In this document: piece by piece, positions 22,212 through 29,446 of the stretch
Layout: the number at the start of each line of letters is the position of its first letter
Numbering within the stretch: the first letter of the stretch is position 1
Origin: a virus
Virus record (IMG/VR): IMGVR_UViG_3300010410_000003
Span: 1-37,992 of that record
Length of the DNA stretch: 37,992 nt
Reading direction: 5' to 3' (one strand)
Notes under the pieces: model-generated
Seen by the model: the letters and a program-made list of their open reading frames with translations, nothing else
What the model was told of the DNA's origin: nothing
Database searches by the model: none
Position numbers and translations under genes: made by a program

Positions 22212-22381
22212 TGGCCCGCATCAAAGACTGTGGGTGGCGGGCCACTCCAAAAAAGTGCATCAATCCTTTGCGATTAGGGCGGCCAAATCGGGTGTGGTCA
22301 TACTGCCCGCATGATGGTCGGGAGTCATCGGATAAGTGCCCGCTTTTCGACGATGTGGATCATACCCAGGAGGAGGACTGA
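22211..22381 (+). CDS. Tiny Cys-containing protein
   Basis: A 56-aa protein starting at ATG 22211, overlapping the previous stop (TGATG). An upstream in-frame ATG at 22172 lies inside the previous gene and is not needed. It contains four Cys (C7, C16, C32, C43) and two late His, and it is basic at the beginning and acidic at the end. It could be a small metal-binding protein. Its stop overlaps the ATG of the following gene. Confidence 0.55.
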   Translation: MARIKDCGWRATPKKCINPLRLGRPNRVWSYCPHDGRESSDKCPLFDDVDHTQEED

Positions 22382-22788
22382 TGTCTGATAAACTTAAGAT
22401 CATGGTGCGCGAGACCAAGACCGAACGCCGAGCACTGACTCGCGTTGAAGCGTATGCAATGGCAACTGCAGGGATAAAATATCCTACCCCTGAAATGACA
22501 TGGAACCCCACAATAGACGATGCCCGAGCGTTCCTTCGTGGTCACCTGTTTGTATGTGGGTCATACATCAACTCGAAAAAGGCACCGCAATGGGGCAAGT
22601 ATGGATCTGCCGAGTTCGCTATCGAGGATGAACGAGATGCCGCCCCTGAGGAGGTGGATGCATGGCATGCGCTCCAGATTGGGTATATCATTGCCGATGG
22701 GTTTGCAGCATGGAACATAATGGTAGATGATGCTAAACATATCCTCAAGGACAAAGAGATCATACTTGAAGTGATCTACGACAAATAA
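22381..22788 (+). CDS. Unknown protein, last gene of the second early operon
   Basis: A 135-aa acidic protein starting at ATG 22381, just after an SD-like AGGAGGA. It has helical and aromatic sections (WNPTIDDARAFLRGHLFVCG, AWHALQIGYIIADGFAAW) and no membrane segment. The longer in-frame reading from 22336 lies inside the previous gene and is not used. The gene is followed by a seven-T tract. No recognised family. Confidence 0.6.
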   Translation: MSDKLKIMVRETKTERRALTRVEAYAMATAGIKYPTPEMTWNPTIDDARAFLRGHLFVCGSYINSKKAPQWGKYGSAEFAIEDERDAAPEEVDAWHALQIGYIIADGFAAWNIMVDDAKHILKDKEIILEVIYDK

Positions 22789-22798
22789 TCCCAACCAC

Positions 22799-22805
22799 TT
22801 TTTTT
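22799..22805 (+). terminator. T-tract terminator
   Basis: Seven T residues about ten bases after the stop of the preceding gene, with no hairpin seen. The next promoter lies 16 bases further on. Confidence 0.5.
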
Positions 22806-22820
22806 CATCGAATACCAAAT

Positions 22821-22830
22821 GATTATATGT
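22821..22830 (+). promoter_or_regulatory. Archaeal TATA box for the primase operon
   Basis: GATTATATGT centres about 26 bases before ATG 22852, predicting a leaderless mRNA. It follows directly after the T-tract of the previous operon. Confidence 0.6.
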
Positions 22831-22836
22831 AATTAA

Positions 22837-22851
22837 ACCATAGGTAATGGT
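22837..22851 (+). promoter_or_regulatory. Operator-like inverted repeat before the RHH gene
   Basis: ACCAT-AGGTA-ATGGT is a perfect five-base inverted repeat ending one base before the start codon. It covers the predicted transcription start. RHH proteins normally bind such sites and may repress their own gene. Confidence 0.5.
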
Positions 22852-23031
22852 ATGATACGAACAACCCGGGCAGGTAAGTCCTATGAACAGACCTGTATTC
22901 TGATACCGCTTGACATGAAGCAAGCCGCAAAGGATGCGGGCATCAACCTGGCAGGCACCTTTAGGAAGGCGCTGATAGCAGAACTTGAGGCACGAGGGAT
23001 CATAGTAGAGGACGAAGCCGAGGTGCAGTGA
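22852..23031 (+). CDS. Ribbon-helix-helix regulator (CopG/CcdA-like)
   Basis: A 59-aa protein. The strand TCILIPLDM, then KQAAKDAGI and NLAGTFRKALIAELEARG match the ribbon-helix-helix order, like the short CopG/CcdA family. The start is ATG 22852, placed by the TATA box at 22821. Its stop shares bases with the primase start (TGATG at 23029-23033). With the inverted repeat at 22837 it probably autoregulates the primase operon. No partner toxin is seen, so a plain regulator is more likely than an antitoxin. Confidence 0.65.
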   Translation: MIRTTRAGKSYEQTCILIPLDMKQAAKDAGINLAGTFRKALIAELEARGIIVEDEAEVQ

Positions 23032-25487
23032 TGGAAGCCGAGGCAAAACCCGGTGATCCCTCAGATGATGTGCCAACGTATTACAAGGGCGAGATGATAT
23101 CACGCGCTGAAGCTGCACGACGCAGGGAAGGTAATGAGGTTGTGCCGGATATTATCCCGCATCAGCTGTTCGGGTGTCGGTTTGTATTGGTCCGTGACAA
23201 AGATAAACGCGCATTTGAAACTGGGTGGAACGATACCAAGAACTACGCCCACGACTCTGACCGCCTGCAGCAGCACATAAAAACAGAGACGAACTATGGT
23301 GTGATGGTCGCTGGTGGTCTCTGCGTGCTGGATTGCGATAACGTCCTCGGTCTTTACAATGATCCTTTTTTCTCAGACGTTCTCATGCAGACGTTTGCGG
23401 TTAAGACCGGGAGGGCTGGCACGGTGGGTGCGCACTTTTACTTTAAGTGCCCTGATCTACCTGCGGCGAAGTATTCGCTGGTGAGAGATGATGGCGCCGA
23501 CCTGGGCGACCTCCGGGGGAGTGGGTCTAAGTTTTATGTAGTCGGACCTGGGAGCACCCACCCATCAGGCAACCAGTATAAGATCACGAACGATGTTGAA
23601 CCTCTTACGGTGCCCCTTGTAGAGGTTGAGGCATTTATTGCAAGATACCAGACAAGGCCAAAGGCTATTGTGTTACCTCACAACGTGTCCGCGAGAGGCA
23701 CTATTGTTGATCAGTTAGGGCTGAATGTATCTGATTTCCTGATGCCAGATGAACCAAGGGCGCGAGAACATCAGATCGAGGGAATCCACCCGGTGCACGG
23801 AAGCAGCACGGGTTCAAACCTGATCATAGACCCACATGAAAACAAATGGTATTGTCGCCGGCACTCTACGGGTGGTGGCCCGCTTGAAGCTCTCGCAGTC
23901 GCAGAAGGTATTATTCAGTGTGAAGAGGTGCATGGGGGTTGTCTGCACGGGCACTGGCCTGCTGTATTTGATGATCTTAAGAAAAGAGGATATGGTAAAC
24001 AGTTGGCAGAGATGGAGCGTGAGAAGCAGACAAAGGCGTGCACGCCCCGTGCACCTGCAATTAACACACAGCATGGACCATCGTCTGCACCTATTGAAGA
24101 ACCTCAGAAAAAAGAGATTATGCCGGACTCATCCGGAGAAGAGTTCGCTTTCACTGATGCGGGGAATTCTGATCGGTTGATTCATCAGCATGGTGAGAAC
24201 GTGCGGCACTGCCAGACGTTCAGCGCGTGGTATACCTGGACTGGTAAGGTGTGGGAAAAAGATGTTACAAACCGGATGCTTGACTTATCCACAAGGACGG
24301 CCCGTTCAATCCTGATTGAGAGCCTATATTATGGGACTGATAAAGCGCAGGCGTGCGGTAAGTGGGCGCTCACATCCCAGAGTTTGGCCCGGAGGAACGC
24401 CATGGTAGATGGTGCAACATATCAAGTGGCCGTTAAACCTGATACGTGGGACAAGCCAGAAAAACTGTTGAACTGTCAGAACGGCACGCTCGAACTCGAT
24501 ACACTGACATTTAGGAAACATCACCGCGATGATCTCATAACTAAGATCATGGGTGTGGATTATGATCCTGTTGCTAAGTGCCCACAGTGGGAAGAGCATG
24601 TTAAGATGGTGCTTGCAGATGATGATGATCTCATCAGAGGTTTTCAGGAGGTCTGTGGGTATACGCTGCTTGCAAAAAATCCAGAGCAGGTAATCTTTAT
24701 TTTATACGGCACCGGCAAGAACGGCAAGAATGTCACCATGGACACGCTCAGCTATATCATGGGTGATTATGCAACCCACATCGCTGCAGAGTCCCTGATG
24801 GTTAAGAGAGGGGAGTCGCCCCGGTCTGATCTTGCTCGGCTTGTTGGGTCTCGTATGGTGACGGCATCTGAACCCGCTGAGAATGCAGCCCTTGCTGAGA
24901 CTGTTATCAAGCAGCTGACAGGGGACGCCCGTGTCACGGTCCGCCGTCTGTATGAGAATGAGTTCGAGTTTGAGCCGGGGGGGAAAATCTGGTTAGCAAC
25001 GAATTACCAGCCCCGTATTGTAGGTACAGACGAGGGTATCTGGCGGCGCATATGGTTGATCCCGTTCACGTATACCATCCCCGAAAAACGGCGCCTGCTT
25101 GGGTATGAGGCAGTGTTGCAGGCAGAAGGATCGGGCATACTAAACTGGTGTCTCGAAGGGTATCTGAGTTGGATGAAAAAAGGAAAACTTGTGCAGCCTG
25201 CGGCGGTTAAATTCGCAACTGCGCAATACCGAAAAGAGGCTGATACTGTAGCCGCCTGGATGGCTGAAAAAGTCATGATTGACCCGGGCAGACAGGTCTC
25301 CAGAAAGGAGGTGAGATCATCATATGAGGTGTGGTGTGAGGACGCTGGAGAGCGCCCGGTAAGTGCACGAAAACTGGCCCAAGAACTGAGGGCCAGAGGT
25401 ATCATTGATGGGAGTATATCCATGGGCACACGGGCCTGGTCTGGGTTGAGATGGAAGAGTATAGAAGAGCAAGAGGGAGAGTTATGA
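23031..25487 (+). CDS. Primase-polymerase fused to SF3 helicase (phage/plasmid primase family)
   Basis: An 818-aa replication protein. The N-terminal archaeo-eukaryotic primase (Prim-Pol) carries DCD (Asp-101, Asp-103) in LCVLDCDN, His-135 in AHFYF and the STHPSG strand near 175-180. A likely zinc site, HPVHG (253-257) with CRRH (275-278), follows, as in archaeal primases. The C-terminal half is a D5-type SF3 helicase: LLNCQNGTLELD, Walker A GTGKNGKN at 560-567 and late IWLATNYQP and RRIWLIPF. It would open and prime DNA at the origin. ATG 23031 is chosen over GTG 23028. Confidence 0.92.
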   Translation: MEAEAKPGDPSDDVPTYYKGEMISRAEAARRREGNEVVPDIIPHQLFGCRFVLVRDKDKRAFETGWNDTKNYAHDSDRLQQHIKTETNYGVMVAGGLCVLDCDNVLGLYNDPFFSDVLMQTFAVKTGRAGTVGAHFYFKCPDLPAAKYSLVRDDGADLGDLRGSGSKFYVVGPGSTHPSGNQYKITNDVEPLTVPLVEVEAFIARYQTRPKAIVLPHNVSARGTIVDQLGLNVSDFLMPDEPRAREHQIEGIHPVHGSSTGSNLIIDPHENKWYCRRHSTGGGPLEALAVAEGIIQCEEVHGGCLHGHWPAVFDDLKKRGYGKQLAEMEREKQTKACTPRAPAINTQHGPSSAPIEEPQKKEIMPDSSGEEFAFTDAGNSDRLIHQHGENVRHCQTFSAWYTWTGKVWEKDVTNRMLDLSTRTARSILIESLYYGTDKAQACGKWALTSQSLARRNAMVDGATYQVAVKPDTWDKPEKLLNCQNGTLELDTLTFRKHHRDDLITKIMGVDYDPVAKCPQWEEHVKMVLADDDDLIRGFQEVCGYTLLAKNPEQVIFILYGTGKNGKNVTMDTLSYIMGDYATHIAAESLMVKRGESPRSDLARLVGSRMVTASEPAENAALAETVIKQLTGDARVTVRRLYENEFEFEPGGKIWLATNYQPRIVGTDEGIWRRIWLIPFTYTIPEKRRLLGYEAVLQAEGSGILNWCLEGYLSWMKKGKLVQPAAVKFATAQYRKEADTVAAWMAEKVMIDPGRQVSRKEVRSSYEVWCEDAGERPVSARKLAQELRARGIIDGSISMGTRAWSGLRWKSIEEQEGEL

Positions 25488-25819
25488 AATACCTGTTAGT
25501 GCACAAGGTGCACCAAATTACAAACCTTTCTGAGTGTAGTAAATGGTTTGATTCATGCAGACATGTGCACTGTTTTTGTGATACTATAAAAAGGATTATG
25601 CAAAAAACACATAGGTTCACTATTTACAAGACTTTCTATAGTGATTTCTCATATAGGGACTTTGTAAACAAGTGCACCTATGTGCACCGCAACTGTATTT
25701 GTACGAAAAACAGATCGAATTCTGATGCAATTACACCAGCACACATGCTGGTGATAATCGCAATCATCGGGGCAATATTTTTGTGCGTTCTGGGCATCAC
25801 AATGGAGGCAATGATATGA
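25484..25819 (+). CDS. Doubtful gene: Cys-rich start, C-terminal membrane helix
   Basis: An open frame of 111 codons starting at ATG 25484 (ATGA overlap with the primase). The first about 85 residues have odd composition, with VH pairs and Cys coming from GTGCAC sites in AT-rich DNA. The last about 22 residues (AHMLVIIAIIGAIFLCVLG...) form a clear membrane helix. The stop overlaps the next gene's start, which supports translation of the 3' end. An alternative is a short membrane peptide from ATG 25747 and an untranslated control region before it. Confidence 0.4.
   Translation: MKYLLVHKVHQITNLSECSKWFDSCRHVHCFCDTIKRIMQKTHRFTIYKTFYSDFSYRDFVNKCTYVHRNCICTKNRSNSDAITPAHMLVIIAIIGAIFLCVLGITMEAMI
25499..25687. 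repeat. Five GTGCAC palindromes, possible operator or origin
   Basis: GTGCAC occurs at 25499, 25508, 25565, 25672 and 25682, with pairs spaced 9 and 10 bases apart. The surrounding DNA is AT-rich. A TATA-like ACTATAAAAAGG lies at 25583-25594. Such clusters suit binding of a regulator or replication initiator just after the primase gene. Confidence 0.5.
25734..25753. repeat. Perfect inverted repeat, 8-bp stem with CACA loop
   Basis: CACCAGCA-CACA-TGCTGGTG pairs perfectly. It lies 47 bases after the last GTGCAC palindrome, near the start of the hydrophobic coding segment. It may be a replication-related hairpin or a regulator site. Confidence 0.55.
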
Positions 25820-26151
25820 CTCTCGACACATACACGATCTGGTATAACTCGACGCTGAAGGAGTGCCGGGAAGATGGCACCTGTGCGACGTATGATGTGG
25901 ATGCAAGATGGTGCAAATATGGGGGCGTCGATGCCCGGAGCTGCAGTTATGATACATGTCCTCGCAGGTGCAAACCCAAGGCCAGTGAAACATACTTAAA
26001 AACGGATGGATCATGTACGGTGAGGAAGGAAGCCGGCAGAAATGTTGAGCTGATCTTTTTTGACATTCCGATGACACTGACAATATCGGAAGACCGGGTG
26101 CGATTCCTGGCAAAATGCTTAAATGAGATCTGCGACACCTTAAAAAAGTAG
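25816..26151 (+). CDS. Cys-rich small protein
   Basis: A 111-aa protein. ATG 25816 follows GGAGG and overlaps the previous stop, so an earlier in-frame ATG at 25783 is less likely. The N-terminal 60 residues contain eight Cys (including CREDGTC, WCKYGG and CSYDTCPRRC) and probably bind metal. The C-terminal half has VELIFFDIPMTLTIS and a helix RVRFLAKCLNEICDTL. No known family. It begins a long series of small genes after the primase. Confidence 0.6.
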   Translation: MTLDTYTIWYNSTLKECREDGTCATYDVDARWCKYGGVDARSCSYDTCPRRCKPKASETYLKTDGSCTVRKEAGRNVELIFFDIPMTLTISEDRVRFLAKCLNEICDTLKK

Positions 26152-26160
26152 GCTTGTTTT

Positions 26161-26316
26161 ATGACAGAAAAAATTGTTATACGGGCAAAAAAGAATGTGA
26201 ACCTGACCGAAGCTGAGGGGTCACAGATTCGTGATGAACTTATCAAGGCATATCATGTAGCTCACACCGAGATAGAGGAACGGTGGGGCGTCAGTATCGT
26301 TCTGGAGACGATTTGA
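26161..26316 (+). CDS. Tiny unknown protein
   Basis: A 51-aa protein with ATG 26161 and TGA 26314-26316, directly adjacent to the next start. The sequence starts with a short strand (KIVIRAKK), then an amphipathic helix (TEAEGSQIRDELIKAYHVAHTEI), a short-domain pattern compatible with a small DNA-binding or adaptor protein. No conserved motif can be named. The next gene follows without a gap. Confidence 0.5.
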   Translation: MTEKIVIRAKKNVNLTEAEGSQIRDELIKAYHVAHTEIEERWGVSIVLETI

Positions 26317-26832
26317 ATGACTGAGTGGGAAACAACACAGGACAGGGTTGAGATGATACACAAGGCAGCCAGAGAGCAGAACTTCCTTGACTCGATGGAG
26401 TATGGCGAGAAGATCGGGCATGCTCAGTATCTTGACCGGAAAGACGCAACTGATATGATGTGGAGTGGGGTGGAATCGTTTGAGCCAACCCCATTAAACA
26501 CCATGTTTGGGTTTGACAGCGAAGGTAAATCTGTTGTGTTTGGGGGGCATTCAGGAGAAAACATATGGGCAAAGCATATCGTTCTGGACAAATCTGGGAC
26601 TCCCTTGAATCTGGACCGGAAACCAACAGATAGAAGATCAAATATTGAGCGGATCATTGACCTGAGCAATGAGCTTGGGGTTTGCATGGCAGGATACATG
26701 CAGAGAAGATCTACAGACGAAACCCGGCTTTACAACGCAGGTGGGCTGCCGGTTGAGTTGACCCTGCCCAAGGGAGAACATGAGAAAGACCCATGTTTCC
26801 AGAATAAACTGATAAACCTGGTGATGAAATGA
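26317..26832 (+). CDS. Unknown 171-aa protein
   Basis: A mostly soluble protein with an acidic N-terminal helix, then a mixed region with WSGVESFEPTPLNTMFGFDSEG and GHSGENIWAKHIVL and a late helix IERIIDLSNELGVCM. No enzyme motif or membrane segment. It starts directly after the previous stop and its own stop overlaps the next gene (ATGA). It is one of many early genes without a family I know. Confidence 0.6.
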   Translation: MTEWETTQDRVEMIHKAAREQNFLDSMEYGEKIGHAQYLDRKDATDMMWSGVESFEPTPLNTMFGFDSEGKSVVFGGHSGENIWAKHIVLDKSGTPLNLDRKPTDRRSNIERIIDLSNELGVCMAGYMQRRSTDETRLYNAGGLPVELTLPKGEHEKDPCFQNKLINLVMK

Positions 26833-26954
26833 GTGATAAAACAAACCTACTTGAGATAAAACAAATTTTATTTTGTATTCTCGTGGTGTTGGCTTGTGAC
26901 CTTGGCATGAGGGTGTGGCCTGATGTGGCTGGTCTGCTGCTGGAGGTGCTGTGA
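26829..26954 (+). CDS. Single-pass membrane miniprotein
   Basis: A 41-aa protein starting in an ATGA overlap with the previous gene. The hydrophobic section (ILFCILVVLACDLGMRV) is long enough for one membrane helix, with a charged start and a short polar end. It ends with a TGATG overlap to the nuclease-like gene at 26954. Short membrane peptides occur in host-control or lysis roles, but none is shown here. Confidence 0.5.
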   Translation: MSDKTNLLEIKQILFCILVVLACDLGMRVWPDVAGLLLEVL

Positions 26955-27358
26955 TGGTAGCGGGTAGCACGGCAAGCGCCAAAGCCAAGGCAAGACTCCA
27001 CCAGCAGTTTGTGGCGACAGAAATACAAGATGCATTTGATCTGCCTGAAGAGGACGTGGTGAGTGTGCCGATGGGTTCCCCTGGGCTTGATATCCTACTG
27101 AGTGCCCGGGCAAGAGAAGAGTTCCCTTATGGGGTGGAGTGCAAGAGGGTTGAGAAGTTATCGATACCGGCATGGTGGGCACAGTGCAGGACAAATGCTG
27201 AGAAGGAAGGACTAAGGCCACTCCTGGTATACCGGCGCAGCCGGGAGGGCCCGATGGTGGTTATGAGGTGGTTTGATTTCATCGAGATCGCAGCAAAAGC
27301 CCGCGAATGGGATGCAGAACTGGATGCTGAAGTGGCGAAGGTGATCGATGCTATATGA
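26954..27358 (+). CDS. PD-(D/E)XK nuclease, probable Holliday-junction resolvase
   Basis: A 134-aa protein with the pattern of an archaeal/phage PD-(D/E)XK nuclease: GSPGLDILL (the Asp of the motif), then VECKRVE with Glu and Lys, followed by WWAQCRTNAEKEGLRPLLVYRRS. That layout is typical for resolvases that trim or resolve recombination joints. It fits with the Bet protein and primase in this region. ATG 26954 is the chosen start. GTG 26951 is an alternative. Family recognition is by motif only. Confidence 0.75.
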   Translation: MVAGSTASAKAKARLHQQFVATEIQDAFDLPEEDVVSVPMGSPGLDILLSARAREEFPYGVECKRVEKLSIPAWWAQCRTNAEKEGLRPLLVYRRSREGPMVVMRWFDFIEIAAKAREWDAELDAEVAKVIDAI

Positions 27359-27504
27359 TCCCCCCAGAACACCTCCCCGCCGTGGATGCATGCTGTGACT
27401 ATATCATCCATGCAGCATACTCAACCATGGCAGAGCCGCACGAGATGGTGGCGTATATCCGTGAGAGACTGCGTACTGAGTATGTGTACCCTGAGGTGGA
27501 ATGA
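27355..27504 (+). CDS. Tiny unknown protein
   Basis: A 49-aa protein with a start overlapping the nuclease stop (ATGA at 27355-27358). It is mostly helical (LPAVDACCDYIIHAAYSTM and EMVAYIRERLRTEYVY) with a Cys pair and no motif. It ends by overlapping the next gene's start. Such close packing suggests a real gene despite the short size. Confidence 0.5.
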   Translation: MIPPEHLPAVDACCDYIIHAAYSTMAEPHEMVAYIRERLRTEYVYPEVE

Positions 27505-27926
27505 TGGCCCTTACTGATTTCCTATCCCGCGCCCTACCGGATGTCGTGCCCATGGCAGACCTCGACACTAAGGACATACCAGAACCGACCGAACCGCAGT
27601 ATGTCATCCGGCACAACCCCGGTGGGCTCTGCTGGCACACACCGCAGGGCAGTCATTACGCCGATGTGATGGAGGTCAACAGCATGATGACAACAGGAGA
27701 CATGATCCGGCCTCTGCCTATGCCAAGCACCCTTGCAGGTGACGACACAATGCCTGAGGCGAACGTCGTCCGTGATGCTGAAAGCAGGATCGTTGGCCTG
27801 GTGGAGTATATCGGGCCGATGTACTACGTGAGTCAGTGGTATGAGGTGCACCGGCTGTTGACGGGGCAGATTGATGTGGCTGCACTTGTTCCGACTAATG
27901 CAGGGCAGTTCAGGGAGCTGATATGA
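27501..27926 (+). CDS. Unknown 141-aa protein
   Basis: A soluble protein starting at ATG 27501 or 27504, overlapping the previous stop. The first 40 residues are acidic and polar, then CWHTPQGSHYADVMEVNSMM and later strands (RIVGLVEYIGPMYYVSQWYEVH). No catalytic motif was recognised. It is tightly coupled with the next gene through ATGATG. It may be a host-modifying early protein, but nothing in the sequence tests that. Confidence 0.55.
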   Translation: MMALTDFLSRALPDVVPMADLDTKDIPEPTEPQYVIRHNPGGLCWHTPQGSHYADVMEVNSMMTTGDMIRPLPMPSTLAGDDTMPEANVVRDAESRIVGLVEYIGPMYYVSQWYEVHRLLTGQIDVAALVPTNAGQFRELI

Positions 27927-28096
27927 TGGCCCGGACAAAGAGAGCATACAACCGCAAGACCTGGCACGGGCACTATCATCCGTATCAGGTCATGTGCATG
28001 GGCAACTGCAAGGCGTGCAAGGACCCTATGGTCTCAAAGCGTCGGCGACTGCAGGATGAAGCAGAGGTTAGGCGTAGCAAAGTATGGTGGAGTTGA
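27923..28096 (+). CDS. Small basic protein
   Basis: A 57-aa strongly basic protein starting at ATG 27923 (or 27926) in overlap with the previous stop. It has Arg/Lys-rich segments (RTKRAYNRKT, SKRRRLQDEAEVRRSK) and one CKAC pair near the middle. It could bind nucleic acid. No family is recognised. The next start follows the stop by one base. Confidence 0.5.
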   Translation: MMARTKRAYNRKTWHGHYHPYQVMCMGNCKACKDPMVSKRRRLQDEAEVRRSKVWWS

Positions 28097-28097
28097 T

Positions 28098-28268
28098 ATG
28101 ATGCGACAAACAACAACCGACAACGCAACCAGAGTCTACGCACACAATGTGGCCATGATTTGGCCACAATCTGCAGACATGCCATGGCTTGAGGGTATGC
28201 TTGCGGCCATCCCGGACGATGTGTTGCTTGCAGAAGTTACGAGGAGGGGCATTGTGTGGAAACGATGA
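28098..28268 (+). CDS. Small unknown protein
   Basis: A 56-aa protein beginning at ATG 28098 (a second ATG follows at 28101). The sequence is polar at the start, followed by an amphipathic section (PWLEGMLAAIPDDVLLAEVTRRG). A longer in-frame reading from 28056 lies inside the previous gene. No motif or membrane helix was seen. The gap of about 47 bases before the next gene contains an SD-like GGTGAT but no strong promoter. Confidence 0.45.
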   Translation: MMRQTTTDNATRVYAHNVAMIWPQSADMPWLEGMLAAIPDDVLLAEVTRRGIVWKR

Positions 28269-28315
28269 ACCGATACTACTAATACTATTGATGATAATAT
28301 GTTGTTGGTGATGCA

Positions 28316-28504
28316 ATGGGACTAATTTATGTAGATATTGTCGTAAAAATCCTTGACTTTGGTATGGGTCGGCAGTCTCAGGTGGTTGAAACGCGGAACA
28401 GACACACAAACCGGCTAATATACTCGACGATTGAAAGGGTTCCTCGTGAAATGGCAATCAATCCAATGTGCAGGTGTTACAATGATAAGAATCAAACCGA
28501 ATGA
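28316..28504 (+). CDS. Uncertain small protein
   Basis: A 62-codon frame starting at ATG 28316, with GGTGAT a few bases upstream. The amino-acid sequence has no recognisable motif and its last part overlaps the better-supported gene at 28482. It may be real in this otherwise 213-base gap (28269-28481), or the gap may hold only a weak promoter. I see nothing else in the gap. Confidence 0.35.
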   Translation: MGLIYVDIVVKILDFGMGRQSQVVETRNRHTNRLIYSTIERVPREMAINPMCRCYNDKNQTE

Positions 28505-28658
28505 ACTAATTAACGCGCGCATATCCTGGGTAGATGTAGAACCTACCGACGAATACGGCGACGACATCCTGACGGTATACGCGATGACGGTCAAAGGTGT
28601 GCGTGTGAAGATCTCAAACTACGGGGTTGATGCGATGAAGGTGGAAGCGGATGACTAA
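28482..28658 (+). CDS. Small beta-type protein, paralogue 1
   Basis: A 58-aa protein beginning at ATG 28482 with AGGTG upstream. The sequence IKPNELINARISWVDVE followed by TVKGVRVKISNYGVDAM parallels the N-terminus of the next gene. The pair looks like a tandem duplication. It is probably a small strand-rich domain. No family is known to me. The longer reading from 28431 lacks an SD and is not preferred. Confidence 0.5.
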   Translation: MIRIKPNELINARISWVDVEPTDEYGDDILTVYAMTVKGVRVKISNYGVDAMKVEADD

Positions 28659-29001
28659 AATGAAACCAGGCGACCTTTCAGGGGCGCGCGTATCATGGAT
28701 AGATACTAACAGCGATGGAATAACCGGGATATACTTAACCCTGCAGGACGGGCGCATAGTTAAGATTTATACGCCGCTTGAGGATGCCATGCATGTGAGG
28801 TTAGAGGGAAATCACCGGAATGATCATGACATTGAAGGATTTGATTGTCTCGGCGGCAAAAAACCTTATTTTGAGTGCGGCGGTAGGTGCTGTGGGCATC
28901 ATGACGATCATATTGGATTTAGGAAACTGTGTGCGTGGTTTGCGTTCGTGTGTTTCTGCGTTGCTCTGTCGTGCCATTTTTGGTTTTGGGTGTTTTCATG
29001 A
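28651..29001 (+). CDS. Small beta-type protein with Cys-rich region and membrane tail, paralogue 2
   Basis: A 116-aa protein overlapping the previous gene by eight bases. Residues 1-50 are similar to paralogue 1 (MKPGDLSGARVSWIDT, then GRIVKIYTPLEDAMHV). The next section has CLGG, YFECGGRCCGHHDDH and several His/Cys, possibly metal-binding. The last 25 residues form a hydrophobic helix (LCAWFAFVCFCVALSCHFWF). The stop overlaps the next start (ATGA at 28998). The C-terminal helix is an addition not present in paralogue 1. Confidence 0.5.
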   Translation: MTKMKPGDLSGARVSWIDTNSDGITGIYLTLQDGRIVKIYTPLEDAMHVRLEGNHRNDHDIEGFDCLGGKKPYFECGGRCCGHHDDHIGFRKLCAWFAFVCFCVALSCHFWFWVFS

Positions 29002-29156
29002 AGACTGAAGAAGACCTGCACCAGAGGCACCAGCATCTGCACCACCTTTTGGTTGGTATGCCAAAGTGGCCTCTCTCATCACAACGTCGAGAGGCCCGCA
29101 TAGCTGAAATAAAGGCACAGATGAACATGATAGAGTGGGTGCTGAATGAAAACTGA
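28998..29156 (+). CDS. Tiny helical protein
   Basis: A 52-aa protein starting at ATG 28998 (ATGA overlap). It opens with His-rich QRHQHLHHLLVGM and continues with an amphipathic helix (RREARIAEIKAQMNMIEWVL). An upstream in-frame reading from 28929 lies inside the previous gene. Function is unknown; the His cluster suggests possible metal binding. The next gene starts ten bases before this one ends. Confidence 0.45.
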   Translation: MKTEEDLHQRHQHLHHLLVGMPKWPLSSQRREARIAEIKAQMNMIEWVLNEN

Positions 29157-29322
29157 GATTGAGCACTGTAAGCACTTTGACGTGGTGGCTATGGATAGAT
29201 CAAAAACATGTGTCCGGGTATCAGATTGCGTGGATTATGATGGCCATACCTGTGCATATGGGCGATCACGGTGCATCAAGCACGAGAATAAAAATAAAAT
29301 GTGGGAATGTTATGAAGACTGA
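29146..29322 (+). CDS. Small Cys/His protein
   Basis: A 58-aa protein with ATG 29146, five Cys and several His (EHCKHFD, CVRVSDCVD, CAYGRSRC, ECYED). It probably binds metal. It overlaps both neighbours by about ten bases each. The sequence spacing does not match a named zinc finger. It belongs to the run of small Cys-rich genes here. Confidence 0.5.
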   Translation: MKTEIEHCKHFDVVAMDRSKTCVRVSDCVDYDGHTCAYGRSRCIKHENKNKMWECYED

Positions 29323-29446
29323 AGGCGTAAAAACAACCTGCCCCAGGTGCGGCAATATCTGGATATACAAGCGCAGGAGCAACGGCATGTATACCACCTG
29401 TCCTGCGTGCCGGTATCTGTTCAAAAATCCAGAGGTAAAGCAATGA
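29312..29446 (+). CDS. Zinc ribbon miniprotein
   Basis: A 44-aa protein starting at ATG 29312. The sequence TCPRCGNIWIY, then TTCPACRYLF is a compact zinc ribbon with two CxxC pairs. It resembles single-domain zinc ribbons in archaeal genomes and the protein at 34877. A role as an RNA polymerase or transcription partner is possible but unproven. Its stop overlaps the next start (ATGA at 29443). Confidence 0.6.
   Translation: MKTEGVKTTCPRCGNIWIYKRRSNGMYTTCPACRYLFKNPEVKQ

Noticed and set aside
28820-29008. Open frame of 62 codons with a hydrophobic stretch
   Set aside because: It overlaps the 28651-29001 gene, whose stop forms an ATGA overlap with the next start. The alternative frame lacks such coupling. 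It cannot be excluded fully.
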